From NCBI GenBank assembly GCA_014529385.2, contig CM043964.1:105141587-105205586 (forward strand): DNA of 64,000 bases. The letters are read 5' to 3'. The position numbers and the translations under genes are program-made. This stretch comes from Adiantum capillus-veneris (Eukaryota; Streptophyta; Polypodiopsida; Polypodiales; Pteridaceae). Under the pieces are notes generated by a model. It was given only the letters and a program-made list of their open reading frames with translations. It had not been told where the DNA came from and did no database searches. This document shows, in pieces, positions 33,067 to 44,694 of this stretch (its first letter is position 1; each line of letters begins with the position of its first letter).

Positions 33067-33513
33067 AAAATTATGGGGCTCATCACAATGGAAATAGATA
33101 TAAATAGTGCGAAGTCAAAATGATTTTGATGTCTTCTAGAGGTAACATCCGTCAACGTGCACGCAGAGAGACTGTGGGCTCTTGAAGACATCAACAAGCA
33201 GGTTAAATTAGCCAAACATGTATCTTGCTAGCACGATATGCAGCACACACAGGGCAACCGTCCTTAATTTTGGCTTAAGAAAAATATCTAGGAAAAAGAT
33301 TCTTTTTGCTGATAAAAAGAACAGCCTATGAGAGCACGTCAGTTTACAAGCGGGCTTAGAATTGTAAGAAAAATGACTCTGCTAAGCAATAGAAAAGCCC
33401 ATAATGTCAGCTCGGTGATCGTCTGCGCGCGCATGGACGGTCAGCAAGCTCCCCCAGTCACCACTAATTTCCTCACCTTCTTGGAGTAGGACCAGGATTC
33501 AATATCGGGGATT

Positions 33514-33588
<75 letters not shown>

Positions 33589-33912
33589 GCGCACAAGATG
33601 ACTTGAAGGGGATGGTGATACAGGGTTTTCTTGGTTTCCTTTTCAACAAGCGATGGTGATGGCAAGCTTGCCATTGATGCAAGCACTCTTTTTTTAGTGT
33701 CTCCATGAATTTGCTCATGTTTGAGCCTAGGATACAAATGTCTACAAACATCTGTCGTTCTCTTTTCTTCTAGCTCGGGTCTATAAACTCGCATGTCTTT
33801 TATTGTTGTGCATAAAGAACAATGGTTTGACATTTACCTCTGATAATTAACAAATTCTTTTGTTTTCAAAAAATGGTTTGCAGTATGACGCAATAGTGAT
33901 AGAGATAATTGT

Positions 33913-33996
<84 letters not shown>

Positions 33997-34232
33997 ACTA
34001 GGCTCCCCCTCTATTTTTTGGCCGTGCCTCTCCTACGAGTTTCTCTAGGTCTCTCATCACGTTGTGGCGCACATACAGTGGCACATGCACACAGTCGCGT
34101 AGAGCAGTAAACAAGATAGCGGGGATCAAAATGCATAAAGACAATGACACATGGAGAGCTTTGATGGTGAGCTGTGTTTTAGATATGCAGGATAGTCACG
34201 GACCGTATGTAGAGAGAGAATGAGAGAGTGGG

Positions 34233-34285
<53 letters not shown>

Positions 34286-34497
34286 TTCTTTGTCCTCCCT
34301 CCTATGGAAGCCTAAAGGGCAAGGAAATGAGAGTTGCGCTATCTGAAGGCTGGGGCTTCATTAAGAGAAAAAATATACGCTCTTCTAGGACTCATTAAGA
34401 GCACTTTAGCGCATGCAACAATATCATCATCAACTATGCATTGAAATCAATGAGAGAGAGAGGGAGCATCGTTTTGCCGTAGGAAACTATATCAAGA

Positions 34498-34602
34498 GAC
34501 CTTAAAGGTCTATCCAACGAGGAGAGTTGAACTCAACACCTGATTCAAGAGGGAAATGGCATAGCCAATCTACCACACTTGGGTGATAGAAAGATTATAC
34601 CA
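34498..34602 (-). repeat. tRNA-like dispersed repeat, copy 2
   Basis: On the minus strand it contains TGGTAGATTGG (good box A match) and, 32 bases later, GTTCAACTC (perfect match to the box B core). This is the spacing of an internal RNA polymerase III promoter. No acceptor stem or full cloverleaf can be drawn, so it is not called a tRNA gene. Confidence 0.55.
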
Positions 34603-34640
34603 TTTTCCTCTTTTTATTATCACACACACACACACACGTG

Positions 34641-34747
34641 CGACCTTAAAGATCTATCAAACAAGGAGAGTTGAACTCAAGACCTGTTATTCCAGTGGGA
34701 AATGGCATAGTCAATGTATGACACTTGGGTGATAGAAAGGCTATACC

Positions 34748-34749
<2 letters not shown>
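34641..34749 (-). repeat. tRNA-like dispersed repeat, copy 3
   Basis: A second minus-strand copy about 40 bp beyond copy 2, after a (CA)n tract. Box B (GTTCAACTC) is kept and box A is mutated. A (GA)n tract directly abuts it at 34752. Confidence 0.55.
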
Positions 34750-34797
<48 letters not shown>

Positions 34798-34952
34798 CGA
34801 AGGACAATGTTGCCATTAAAAGACACGATGTCATTGTCGATCTTGATAGCAATACCTTGCCATGCAGGCTAGCATACAAAACATATATAATCTAGGTCAG
34901 ATGGTAGCATAATCCAAAGAAGCACATGAATATGAGCGCAAAATCCTTACAT

Positions 34953-34994
<42 letters not shown>

Positions 34995-35186
34995 CATGTG
35001 TGCTCACAACCTCACCAACGTGTCCAAGACCGGTTGTTTCCCTCTTCACTACCGATGCTTCTCCGGCAAGCTTCCCTTGCCTCTACTCTATTTCTTTCTC
35101 TACCATCATCATTGTCCTATCGTCACGTGGATCTATGTGCGTGTGTGCGTGCAATGTACGCACATGTGCACACACATGTGCGTACA

Positions 35187-35216
35187 TGTGCACTTTACTA
35201 ATTAGTAAAGTGCACA
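35187..35216. repeat. Perfect 30-bp palindrome
   Basis: The left half TGTGCACTTTACTAA is followed by its exact complement. A third copy of GTGCACTTTACTAATT lies at 35222-35237, so the palindrome seems to come from local duplication. It sits in a (TG/CA)-rich patch. Confidence 0.9.
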
Positions 35217-35289
35217 CACATGTGCACTTTACTAATTGCAAGGAATCCTAAAACTATGATCATAACAATATTGTATATAACCTTCATAC

Positions 35290-35328
<39 letters not shown>

Positions 35329-35329
35329 G

Positions 35330-36180
35330 GGGGGAGCTAGAGAAATACAAATTGCAGTAGCATAGGTTTCTATGAAAAAACACACTCGAGAGTGCTAGTG
35401 TTAATTTTTGTTAAGATAATCAATACCTAGCCAAGGTCCAAGGGGGGTTGGCCTAGCAGTAAAAGAGAGGGGCTTGAAGCATGCCTGCTATGCTTCAAAT
35501 AGTGTACATAGGGTCGTCGATGTGTACTACGTAGTAAAATAGAGTGTATTTAATCATGCTTGCTATGGTTCAACTTGTGTGACATGGGGGTGTGGGTGTA
35601 TGGGAGGTGTGGGTGTATGGGAGGTGTGTGGGTGGAATCCCAAAAAATCTAGTCGATGTGAAGCATCAGATTGCCAAAAAACACATAATTAATACCATTT
35701 TGCAACCTTTGTGATATCATTGAATGCCACTTAAATATAGCTAAGTAAGATGGAAGGTGAAGTCACTTCCTATAGTATTGTATGACTCTATGAGTAGTCT
35801 TATAAATAAGTAGGGTTCTTCTTAAGAACTACTAGTAGAGGGTTTATTTAAAATTTATAAATTAATGTTTAGAGAATGTGTATAATGTTAACAAACTAAT
35901 GTTTTGAGGATTTGCTTAACGTAACGATTCCTATTACCCTCCTTAGCAATCACACACACTTTGGCCCATTGACTTGTACTTGTCCTCGAGGCTAGCACCC
36001 CACCCCTTTAGCTATGGTCTTTCAATGTTTGTTATTTTTGGGATAATTGTGCCCCATGCATTGTCACACGTGTACCATTACATTTATCTTATATGCAATT
36101 ACGCAAGGCCTTATGCAGCTATGCAAGGCCTTAGAAGCTCTAAAACTTTGTTCCTATAAGTTGGTCCCTTACTCTCATAG
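35330..36180. other. Spacer without gene
   Basis: No supported feature. A short repeat of GGGTGTATGGGAGGTGTG occurs near 35588-35630. Confidence 0.6.
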
Positions 36181-36450
36181 CCATTCATAGGGGTTTCTTC
36201 TAAATAAACATTGAAATCCTATCCCTATTCGATCCCGACAACCTCTCAATTAGTAGAATACTCTTTACTTTTGTATTGGCCCTTTACTCTTATTGTAGCC
36301 ATTCATATGGAATGCTTTTAGCTAAACATTAAGAGCCCATCCCTATTCATTCATAGGGGTTGCTTCTAGCTTAACATTAAAATCCCATCCCCATTCAATC
36401 CCCACAACCTCTCAATTAGTAGAATTCCCTTTACTCATGTATTGACCCTT
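36181..36450. repeat. Direct repeat of about 103 bp with a partial copy between
   Basis: Copies at 36181-36284 and 36348-36450 share CATTCATAGGGGTT, CTTCTA, AACATT and ACAACCTCTCAATTAGTAG. A shorter related piece lies at about 36299-36350. No coding potential. Confidence 0.8.
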
Positions 36451-37200
36451 AATTAATTGGTCCCCAACTCTCTTGATCGGTCCTAGATTTACCTCTAACT
36501 AGCTATTGAAAACCCATCGCTATCAAATTCTAGAAAATCTCTTATATATGAGATGGTGTTTAGTCCTATAGTGACTTCTAATATCATTTTTAAGAGCTGC
36601 GGCATGCTTATTCTCAAAATATACCTAACTAATTGGTATGGCCTTTACATCATGGCTCAATCTTCATCACTAATAAAAATGGGCAATAAATTTCCCTCAA
36701 TGTGAATAATGCAAATATTGAGGGAATGAATATTTTTACAGTTGCATGTTGAAGCGATTAAAGAAAGTTTAGAGTGCAAGGTATTGAAATTTTAAAATTT
36801 CTACTTATGTTTGAAGAGTAAAACCTTCAAAATTCCATTTAATTTTGTGTCTTTAAATTATCCAATGAGCTTCTTGTTGTAACACAAACATAAGTTTATC
36901 TATAGACATTGAGATCAAAAAGACTGTAATTGTCTCTTGCAAGATCAAATCGCCATCTGTAATATGACATGGTTCAATTCTCTTGGATAAAATTTGTATA
37001 TCTCTCTATCAAAATTTTGTAAACATAAGCAAATAAACATGTAGCTACATGAATTAACGCTATTGGAAATTAATACCTTCACACGTAAAAAAAAAGTGAA
37101 TAGAATCTTGAAATCAAAAGCTGTTTTTATGGAAGAAAAGTACTTTACACAAATAAAAAAGTAAAATGAAGCTCGCAGTCAAAATAGCTCTAAATTTCTA
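36451..37200. other. Spacer without gene
   Basis: AT-rich sequence with no open frame or repeat I can support. Confidence 0.5.
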
Positions 37201-38988
37201 ACAAAAATCTTTAAATAGAAAGCTCACATTTTTATAATCCCCGTTGGGTACCACATTTGTTTATCCATGGATAAGAATGTTCTCCCATCACTTGTAGTAC
37301 ATGTTTCCATTATTATGCAAATTTTAGCCTTTTCTAGTATTATGTTATTTAATGAGTGCATGTGCTACATTTATAGCTTTGTAAACATCAATGAATATGA
37401 CATTGTCAAAAAATGAGATAATGTTTGTGCATGGTATAGACAATATTTCCATTTGGCATAACAAGAGATTGATGTATTAGCTTGCAATCTAGAGTTTCAC
37501 AAAGGGTAGTGTACTACAAGTTCCTTCAACTTTGTATATGGATTTCAGAAATAGCTAGTTATCCAAAACTATATTTAGAGTTGACTTATACTTCTCATAA
37601 ACTTATTAATTGAAAAATGTTTTTTTCGAGGGATCCATAGTAGAACTACGGACACGTCTCCTGTGTGCAACAAAATTGCCTTTTTGGCTCCTATATATGG
37701 GACCCTCTTTTGTCAAATTCTTTCGGCCTTATAAACCCCCCATGATGTACACGAAGGTGGTAACTCTTAGCTAATACCCTAGTACTTCTTTACTTGATTA
37801 TGCTATTACATTAGTGCAGATGTCAATAAAACACAACTTATTGGCACACGGATTGTACGTTCACAAGATTTAATATATTGCAAAAACCATTAACTTTCAA
37901 TATGATTTTCACAAGGATAACAATTGCAATTAAATTATTGAAAAAGCATTTGGAGCTTAATGACAGTTTATAGTATTTGGAACTTTTTACATGTTTTTGT
38001 TATTTAGTAATTGCACGAAAGTAAAGTTAAACAACAACAAAAATGAATCTCACAAAATAATGATTGATGACAAGAGATTTTATGCCTTAGGAACATGTTC
38101 TTTCAATCAAATGTGAAAATCTTATTATCAATATTACTTTCTGTTGCATCTTCATTAACTTTATATATGAGTTACATTTATGGACTTCTAAAAGAAATAC
38201 TAATTTAAAAGAATGTAACTATTAAAATTATTGGATTATTCAACTTCATATTGTAAAAGACACGGTAAACATAAAATATGTTGGCCTTGTATAACAAATT
38301 GTTCACCCATATAAAAAAAAGTATTTATACATATGTTCCCACATTACTTGTACTGCGTTTTTTCATTGTTATATCCTTTTTGAAGCTTTGTAGACATGAA
38401 CTAAAATGGCATTGACAATATTATACGAGATAATTTTTCGTGCCCGATACAAAAAAACTTTCAATTACTCATTAAAAGAGATTGATCTATAAGATCTTAA
38501 TATGGTGTTTTGCAAAAGATAGCGTGTTGTATCTCCATTGATTTTGTACATGATTTGCATATTTAGGTCGTATGAAGCTAAATATGTGAAAAGTTATCTA
38601 GATCAAACAAGCCTTCCTTTATAGACTCTTTAATTGAAAACTAGGTTAAGTGCAAAATGATGTCCTTGAAATGTTGGATTATTCAAATTCTTGTTATAAA
38701 AGATACATAGACATAAAATATGTTGTGCTTATACCACACATTGTTTATCCATGAAAACAAGAAGTATGGATAAGATTGTTCTTCCATCACTTCTAGTGCA
38801 TTTTTCCACCATTAGACAAATTACAACCTTCTTCGCCATCACATTATTCATCAATGCATTCCTTCATTTTACATATTTATAAACATCAATGAAGGTGACA
38901 TAGTTAAAAGTAAATGTAGTAGTTTTTTTGAACATGGTATAGAGAACATGTCAATTTAACATAATAAGCGATTGAAATATTCGCTCAC
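37200..38988. repeat. Diverged long tandem repeats (about 440 bp)
   Basis: Two adjacent units start TTGGATTATTCAA at about 38231 and 38675. Both continue with ACATAAAATATGTTG, a CCATCACTT/CCACATTACTT segment and a GTATAGA/CGATACA segment. A third related unit lies near 37230-37490 (CCATGGATAAGA, CCCATCACTTGTAGT, AAACATCAATGAA). The last unit is cut by the CC-2 LTR at 38989. Divergence is high, so unit limits are approximate. Confidence 0.5.
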
Positions 38989-39881
38989 TATTAGCAAGTC
39001 GCCGTAACGAATATCTATAGCATAGCTTTTTGGCACTAACATAATGTCAATACTCAAGGAAGCGACTCAAATGGGGCACATAGACAGAAGTGAACTTACG
39101 AAATGACAATATCTCTAGCACATGCAGATCTATCACTTTAGGATCTGGTAACCTGCCTATGTTCTATGTCACCGCTCAGTCACATCGACCTGTTTTGGCA
39201 CTCGAACAAAGTCTAAATGCTACAAAACATTAGGAGGAGTTCTAAGACACTTAGGCGAACTAACCTTCCAAGATTCATCGCAATCCGAGGAGGTACCAAA
39301 ATCACGATCCATGATGATCAAGGTCTTAGAAACTCCAATAGAACATACAAAAAAGGTCTCCCTAGGGTCTAGGAACACTCTCCTATGGTCGGAATGCCAA
39401 AAAATAGTCATTAATGCACTAAAAAAACAGGTTTAACATACTAATGCGTAGTCACAAATCACACCAAAATCGCCAATGAGTTTACTTAAATGAAAGTGCA
39501 AAGAACAAGGAACACAATGCAAGTTCTGGAATCAAAGTGTGATTACCAAATCTCAAGCTATAATGATTACAAGCTGCAAGAGAGTAGCCGCTCTCGGCCC
39601 GTACGCTTGAAGCTCAAAATTTGATAATAATAATGTGTTCTTTTTCCACTTTACAAAATAGACTTTATATCTAAGGCTCTTTTGGCCATTGGCCAGCTTT
39701 AGAAGATTTGAACTCAATTACAGACTTTACAACTTAGCTTATCAGAGCTTATTCATCTATAATCAGAGAGTATCAAATAATTATAAGGCTTATTGCAAAA
39801 ATAAGGAAGATATATCAAAATTTTGGGCTCATGGAAGAAGGGGTTGACTCAAGGGGTACTTGTCTGGCTTGACTTCCAACA
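38989..39881 (-). repeat. CC-2 3' LTR
   Basis: 893 bp. It starts TATTAGCAAGTCGCC on the plus strand (CC-3: TGTTAGCGGGTCGCC), followed in both by CATAGCTTTTTG, ACTAACATAATGTCAATA and AAGGAAGCGACTC. It ends TTCCAACA just before TTCCCCCCTCC, the complement of the polypurine tract. The first base pair of the TG end is mutated to TA. Confidence 0.75.
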
Positions 39882-41305
39882 TTCCCCCCTCCTAGTCTTT
39901 GTCAATTTTGTTGTGCCGCGAGGTTATATTTTTGTTGCTTTTAGTGAGATAAATGTAGCTTCTTCAGTAGTCCAGTGTACGTTTCTCGAGAGTGTGAGTG
40001 AGCAAAGTCAATTTCTTTGCTCGTGCTTCAATCTCCACCTTCTAGCCATCTCTTTGAAAGGATTGTTGCTCAATGTGCTCTAATAATCTATACATCTTGC
40101 ATAATAATTCTTTGTCATGGGGCTGAAGATGGATGAATTGAGTTCAAAGAACCCTGTTATGAATGACTCCTTAAATGTTTGCATGTAGTGAGATGGAAAA
40201 AACATGAGGTTGTCCTCATGACCACATTTCTATTGGGAATCTCTATCTCCATGTTCCAGCACAAGTCTCTTGTTCCTTTTAGAAAGACATGCCAGGGGTG
40301 TTCCACTGCATTGATATCTTCAAATGAGATGATGCATGTGATTAGCATCTTGGAAATCTTCACCAGCATTTGGCATGTAAAATCCAAAACATCCTTCGTT
40401 TGATTGATGACTCCTTTTAGCATGTTTACCATATACTTTTTCGATGGAAGGAGGTTTGTGTTGGCTTTGTGAGAACTGGGTAGTACAACATTGCAGGTCT
40501 TTTGCTTTGCCCGGAATAGAAGTTGTCCCAAGATCTTTTTCTATTGATAAGGCAGAAGGTTGGATCAATACCAAGGTGTTGTGGTGCATTTTAGTAGTAT
40601 GTTTCATGTGTTGGGTGCTTTTCAAACCAGTTTTTCCTCCATAGGGGTTGGTTCTTGAGGATCATCAAAACTTGGTCAACAGTTACAGGGACATCTGTGT
40701 AATCCCTTTTATGGTTGGGCCCTCAATCCATCTTGGTTTTTCCTCCCTGGTGTCTATCCTATCTTCAATGTCATCAAAGTCATGTAACCTTGCCTCTTTA
40801 GACATGTTTGGGATATCTACAGGGGGAAGTTCCATGCTCATATATACCTTTTCAATTTCCTATGGCATTTTCACTACAGCAGGTTGAGCCCTTATGGAAC
40901 TACTGGCCATATCTTTCTATGGATTGCTAGGGTGTGTGCAGCTCTTTGATCTTCCAGCTCTTCCTTTGCTTTATCCAATTGCTCTTTGAGAAGCTTAATC
41001 TCATCATCCTTTTGAATTTGAATTTCCTTGTGTCCTGCAAACATGTTGTGATGGTCATATTTTTCTTCAGCTAAGGCCTCCTTTAGATCATTGAGCTCTT
41101 GTGCAATTGAGTTTCGTTTTGATGAGGTAGTAACAGGGGTTGGAGTGTCTTGCATTTCTAGGAGATAGGTGACCACCCCCATAAGACTCCCCTAGCTTGA
41201 CATTCTTTTGTCTTTCTTTTTCAAGCTCCTCCTCAAGTTGTTGTTGCTCAACCTATAGATTGGTATTTGCTTCACTAAAGCATTGACCTTCTTGATAGTA
41301 ATGGG
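39882..41305 (-). pseudogene. CC-2 coding remnant (coiled coil and C-terminal block)
   Basis: On the minus strand the region reads EANTNL, EELEKERQ, then a coiled coil (QELNDLKEALAEEKYD, KLLKEQLDKAKEELEDQRA), matching CC-3 (EANTTL, EELTRERE, QDLKEALAQENYN). The C-terminal block follows (VNMLKGVI, VLDFTCQMLVKISKML, INAVEHPWHVFLKG, IEIPNRNVVM). CC-3 has the matching VQTLRGVI, ILDLAC, IEAVEHPWQVFVEG and IPSKNVIMG. Frame changes separate the pieces. The globular N-terminal part is absent. Confidence 0.7.
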
Positions 41306-43290
41306 CAGTTGGACGAGGATACCCTAGCCCATTTGCAGAGATTATATGGTCAAAAAAGTATTGGGGATTTAGATTTTGTTCCATTTTTGCTTGGGAGGCT
41401 AGGTCCTTTTCCTGCAGCTTTAGTCCAAGCCATTGCCAATGGCAAGGTATGTTCCTCAGATTTTTCTTACTTAGATGATTTTATTTTTATTAGAGCTAGA
41501 GACCTATCAAGGATCCCATCACGACTAGAGAGTCAGTGAGTTGGGGACCTCTCACTTGGTATCGGAACATGTGTTAATCAAGATCTTGAATCTAGGAACA
41601 ATTTAAGATGTTATGTTGAAATAAGTGGACTTTGACAAATTCAATAATAGAGGCTTTTAATTGAAAAGAGGGAGAGGAAGAAAGAGAGATATTTGTCCCC
41701 ATCTTTGCAGAAAGATTTTCATCTGGCCTACCGCAATTTCAAGGTTTTTCACATAAGGTTCATGAAGGCATGCTTATCTCGATGGCATTCAATGCAAAAA
41801 AGCATGATGAAATGGTTAGACAATATATTTTCTCCTCCCACTTGGAGGATCAGCTTGTCAGGATATGGTGGAATTTTCTTCATTGATATGGGAGAGTTAG
41901 GAGGTCTTGCACATTATTTGAAGAGACTCAAGTGGGTTGAAGAACTTCAAGTTACTAAAGTCTACTTCTTTATTGGACCAAAAAGTCTACACGAAACCAC
42001 TATAGTAGATGATGTTCAAACATCATAGAATCAGTGAGTGTTTGATCAGATGTCTAAAATAATCTACGCAGGTAGTATTAGACCCCTGCATGTAGGTCCT
42101 AGTTCTGGAGGGCCAAAAGATGTTGTATATTTTGATCCTATATCTGAGCCACCCATAGTCCACACAGTTCTAGTATACGATTGTTATCACTCTTGTACAT
42201 AGTAGGATCTTCATGGATTGTATCAGCTCTTGTATATACTATGGTTTGCATGGGTATGCTATAACCTATTTTTTTTTGGTTGACAATTGTCTTCATTTAG
42301 TGGATAAATATTTTGAATGTGAGATAAGTTTGAAAAAATAAACAAAATAGATATTCATTTAGTGACACTAATCTCCACTACTGAATCACAGGGTAACCCA
42401 CGCATAATTAGTCTTTTTAGAGTTACACAAGAGAAAAAACTACTATTAAATCAATTCTAACTCCCTACCTTCAAGGGAGAAGGACCCAACTTAGAGGGTG
42501 ATGCCAAAACATGGCTTGATGTTGTGGACGATTACTTCTTATCCGCGGGAATTGCCCAAGAAAATCAAGCAATGCTAGGTATGTTGCACCTCAGTGGAGA
42601 TGCCAAACTCTAGTGGAATCAACATTTTATAGACAATCCCTCCAGTAGTCCATCTTGGGAGAAGATGAAATAGGCAATTAAATAATTCTACCTTACTCTT
42701 GCACACTAGGCCATTAAGATGGATGAGTTCTTTGGCTTACGCAAATTAGGGCTCTTGCTAGAGAAGTAATACACAAGAATTGTGTCCTTACAATGCTATT
42801 CTCCCCATATGACAATGGAGAACAAATTGCATGTATTTTTCAATGCATTAACAAACCATCAAGCATGCATCTTGAATCTATGAGACCTATGTAAACTCAA
42901 GATAATCTTCTCATGGCTAAACATCCTGCACTAGAAGGAATCACCACTACAAAGAACTATAATAGTTTTAAAAACTTTAGGGGAAGGGCTAGGGGAACTT
43001 TCAATGAAGGATATCAACAATGTGGAGTAGTTATGGCAATAAACTTGAAGCATGCCTTCACAAATGCTAGGTGCTATGGATGCAATCAAATGGGACACTA
43101 TATAAATAATTACCCAGAAGAACAAAACCCTGAACAATCTAAGAGGGGGTAGAAATATAGGATGTGGGTAGGAAGGGGAAGAGAAGCAAAATCCGTGGGG
43201 CAGCCAACTCAAAGGAACAAAGTAGATGAAAGAGCTACTCAAATTGCCACAGTTAACAACCCTAGATATCGACGACAATAGGAAGTTTTG
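41306..43290 (+). pseudogene. Decayed Ty3/gypsy gag region, plus strand
   Basis: In broken frames from about 42490 the sequence reads KTWLDVVDDYFLSAGI, MLHLSGDAKL and FFGLRKLGLLLEKYTRIVSLQCY, a retrotransposon gag (capsid) pattern. At about 43072-43120 a zinc knuckle-like CYGCNQMGHYINNY has Tyr where the last Cys should be. A primer-site-like TTGGTATCGGAAC lies at 41556-41568, which would place the 5' LTR end just before it. The 77-codon frame at 41309-41539 and the 112-codon frame at 41693-42028 have no recognised family. No protease or RT follows. This is an old relic. Confidence 0.6.
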
Positions 43291-43483
43291 TAAATCTCTA
43301 TAAATCAACAATGTTAAAACTCTGAGTTACTTATATATTATGATAGTACACATTATTTTCTTTCCAAATTACTTAAGGAATCTAAAAGTTAAGTTAGTAC
43401 TCAATAGGGAAATTAAGGGTAGAGCTAGCAAATGAGAAAGAGGTTCTCTCTAAATTCTTGACAGAAAGGTAGAATTCAAACCA

Positions 43484-43602
43484 TAGGAATGGGCTAGTTA
43501 TTCAAAATCAACTCACAGTTCTTGTGGACAAGATAGACTTCCTTAGGAATGGGCTAGTTATTCAAAAATCAACTCACAGTTCTTGTGGACAAGATAGAAT
43601 CC
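43484..43602. repeat. 60-bp tandem duplication
   Basis: Two nearly identical units begin TAGGAATGGGCTAGTTATTC (43484 and 43544) and run through CACAGTTCTTGTGGACAAG. They differ by one inserted A and a few end bases. Confidence 0.9.
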
Positions 43603-44516
43603 CTTCAAAATGACCTAGATATAGAAGTATAAATGCATGATACTATTTGAAAGCCACAAATTCTTGGTATGATACCTCTTAAAATCATTTTTATATTTTT
43701 GGTCAACCATCTTAGGGCACAGAGGGGGTACCTCTATTGCAATGGTGGAATCTTGTCTGGAACACACATTTCTCAGAACGGTAAGAACATGCCAAGCTGT
43801 TCATATTGGTAAAGTTGAAATACATAATACTTGCTAAGCGATTTATCTGAATGGTCAGTTAGACCGAGCACGTTCATGTTGACAAGGTGGATATATAGAT
43901 CTTCTATATAGAATGGATTTGAGATGATTTTTGAGATAATAAAGTTGATTTGTAAAGGTTGTTAAGATGGGATCAACACCAAGATTTTCTGGATAAATTG
44001 GGTAGAAAATAGTTAGTAATGCTAAAGTAAGGAACTGTGAGATCTCAAAATAAGTGGTATTCTTGAGGAAAGACAAAGAACTATTGAAAATAAAGAAATT
44101 AAAGACTATATATTCATATGAAAAGATAATCTTACTAAGGATGCTACATGGAAAGCTAAAGTTTTCTTCTTGTAAAGAATTCACTAACTATGATTGAGAC
44201 AAGGACATCTCAAATTCTTAACTTGGATTGATTGTAAGATTTGCAAGTTTTGCAATTAAGAAAAAAGGTACAAAACCTATTAAAATATGATTGATTTTAG
44301 AATCAATGAGAACTTTTCCAATTATAGCAAAGATTGGTGTTTTTAAAATCTGAAGCATGACAATACTATAGCTAGAAATTTTCAGAACTGAATTTGGACA
44401 AAAATCGACCCTGCTATTCCCTTTGGAAGTTTTCATGACTAATTTAATTCAAAACTTTCAAAATGTTTCAAAGACAAAAATACCTAGGCTACTTAAAAGA
44501 TGAACATCGAGTAATT

Positions 44517-44694
44517 ACATTCCATATTACTTGCAATACATTTAGCCACACTTTATATGGTGCATCGCTACATTTCATTCCATATTACTTGTAATACATA
44601 CGGAAACAATTTTATATAGTGCAGGTGTACCATTACATAGGCTATTACTTATAGTACATAAATAAACTCTTTATATGGTGCAACTACATTCATC
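44517..44694. repeat. Threefold repeat of about 60 bp
   Basis: Three units share CATTCCATATTACTTG (varied), AATACAT and TTTATATGGTGCA. They are progressively diverged. No coding sense. Confidence 0.75.

Larger units (their letters stand above)
33518..35328. repeat. Cluster of long (GA)n/(CT)n microsatellites
   Basis: Pure dinucleotide tracts lie at 33518-33587 (GA), 33914-33994 (CT), 34234-34282 (GA), 34752-34793 (GA), 34955-34993 (GA) and 35290-35328 (GT then GA). No gene is between them. The tracts create long fake Ser-Leu or Arg-Glu frames on both strands. Confidence 0.95.
38989..41305 (-). mobile_element. CC-2: partial member of the CC LTR-element family
   Basis: It is recognised by a 3' LTR (38989-39881) that matches the CC-3 LTR in its end block and several internal words, followed by a pyrimidine tract (purine tract on the minus strand), and by protein blocks shared with CC-3 and CC-1. 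Only the C-terminal third of the CC protein is present. Similarity ends near 41305, where a different, plus-strand sequence begins. No 5' LTR is seen. Confidence 0.75.

Noticed and set aside
33441-33833. Minus-strand frames with Ser-Leu runs
   Set aside because: The run is the complement of a (GA)n tract, with no motif outside it.
34498-34602. A true tRNA gene
   Set aside because: Box A and box B are present, but no acceptor stem, anticodon stem or complete cloverleaf could be drawn.
34926-35201. Plus-strand frame starting MNMSAKSLHKE
   Set aside because: Mostly GA and CA/GT repeats. The overlapping frames are equally open.
41309-41539. Possible protein of 77 residues (MDEDTLAHLQRLYG)
   Set aside because: No recognised family, and it sits in the probable LTR or leader of a decayed gypsy element. 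Kept only as part of that relic.
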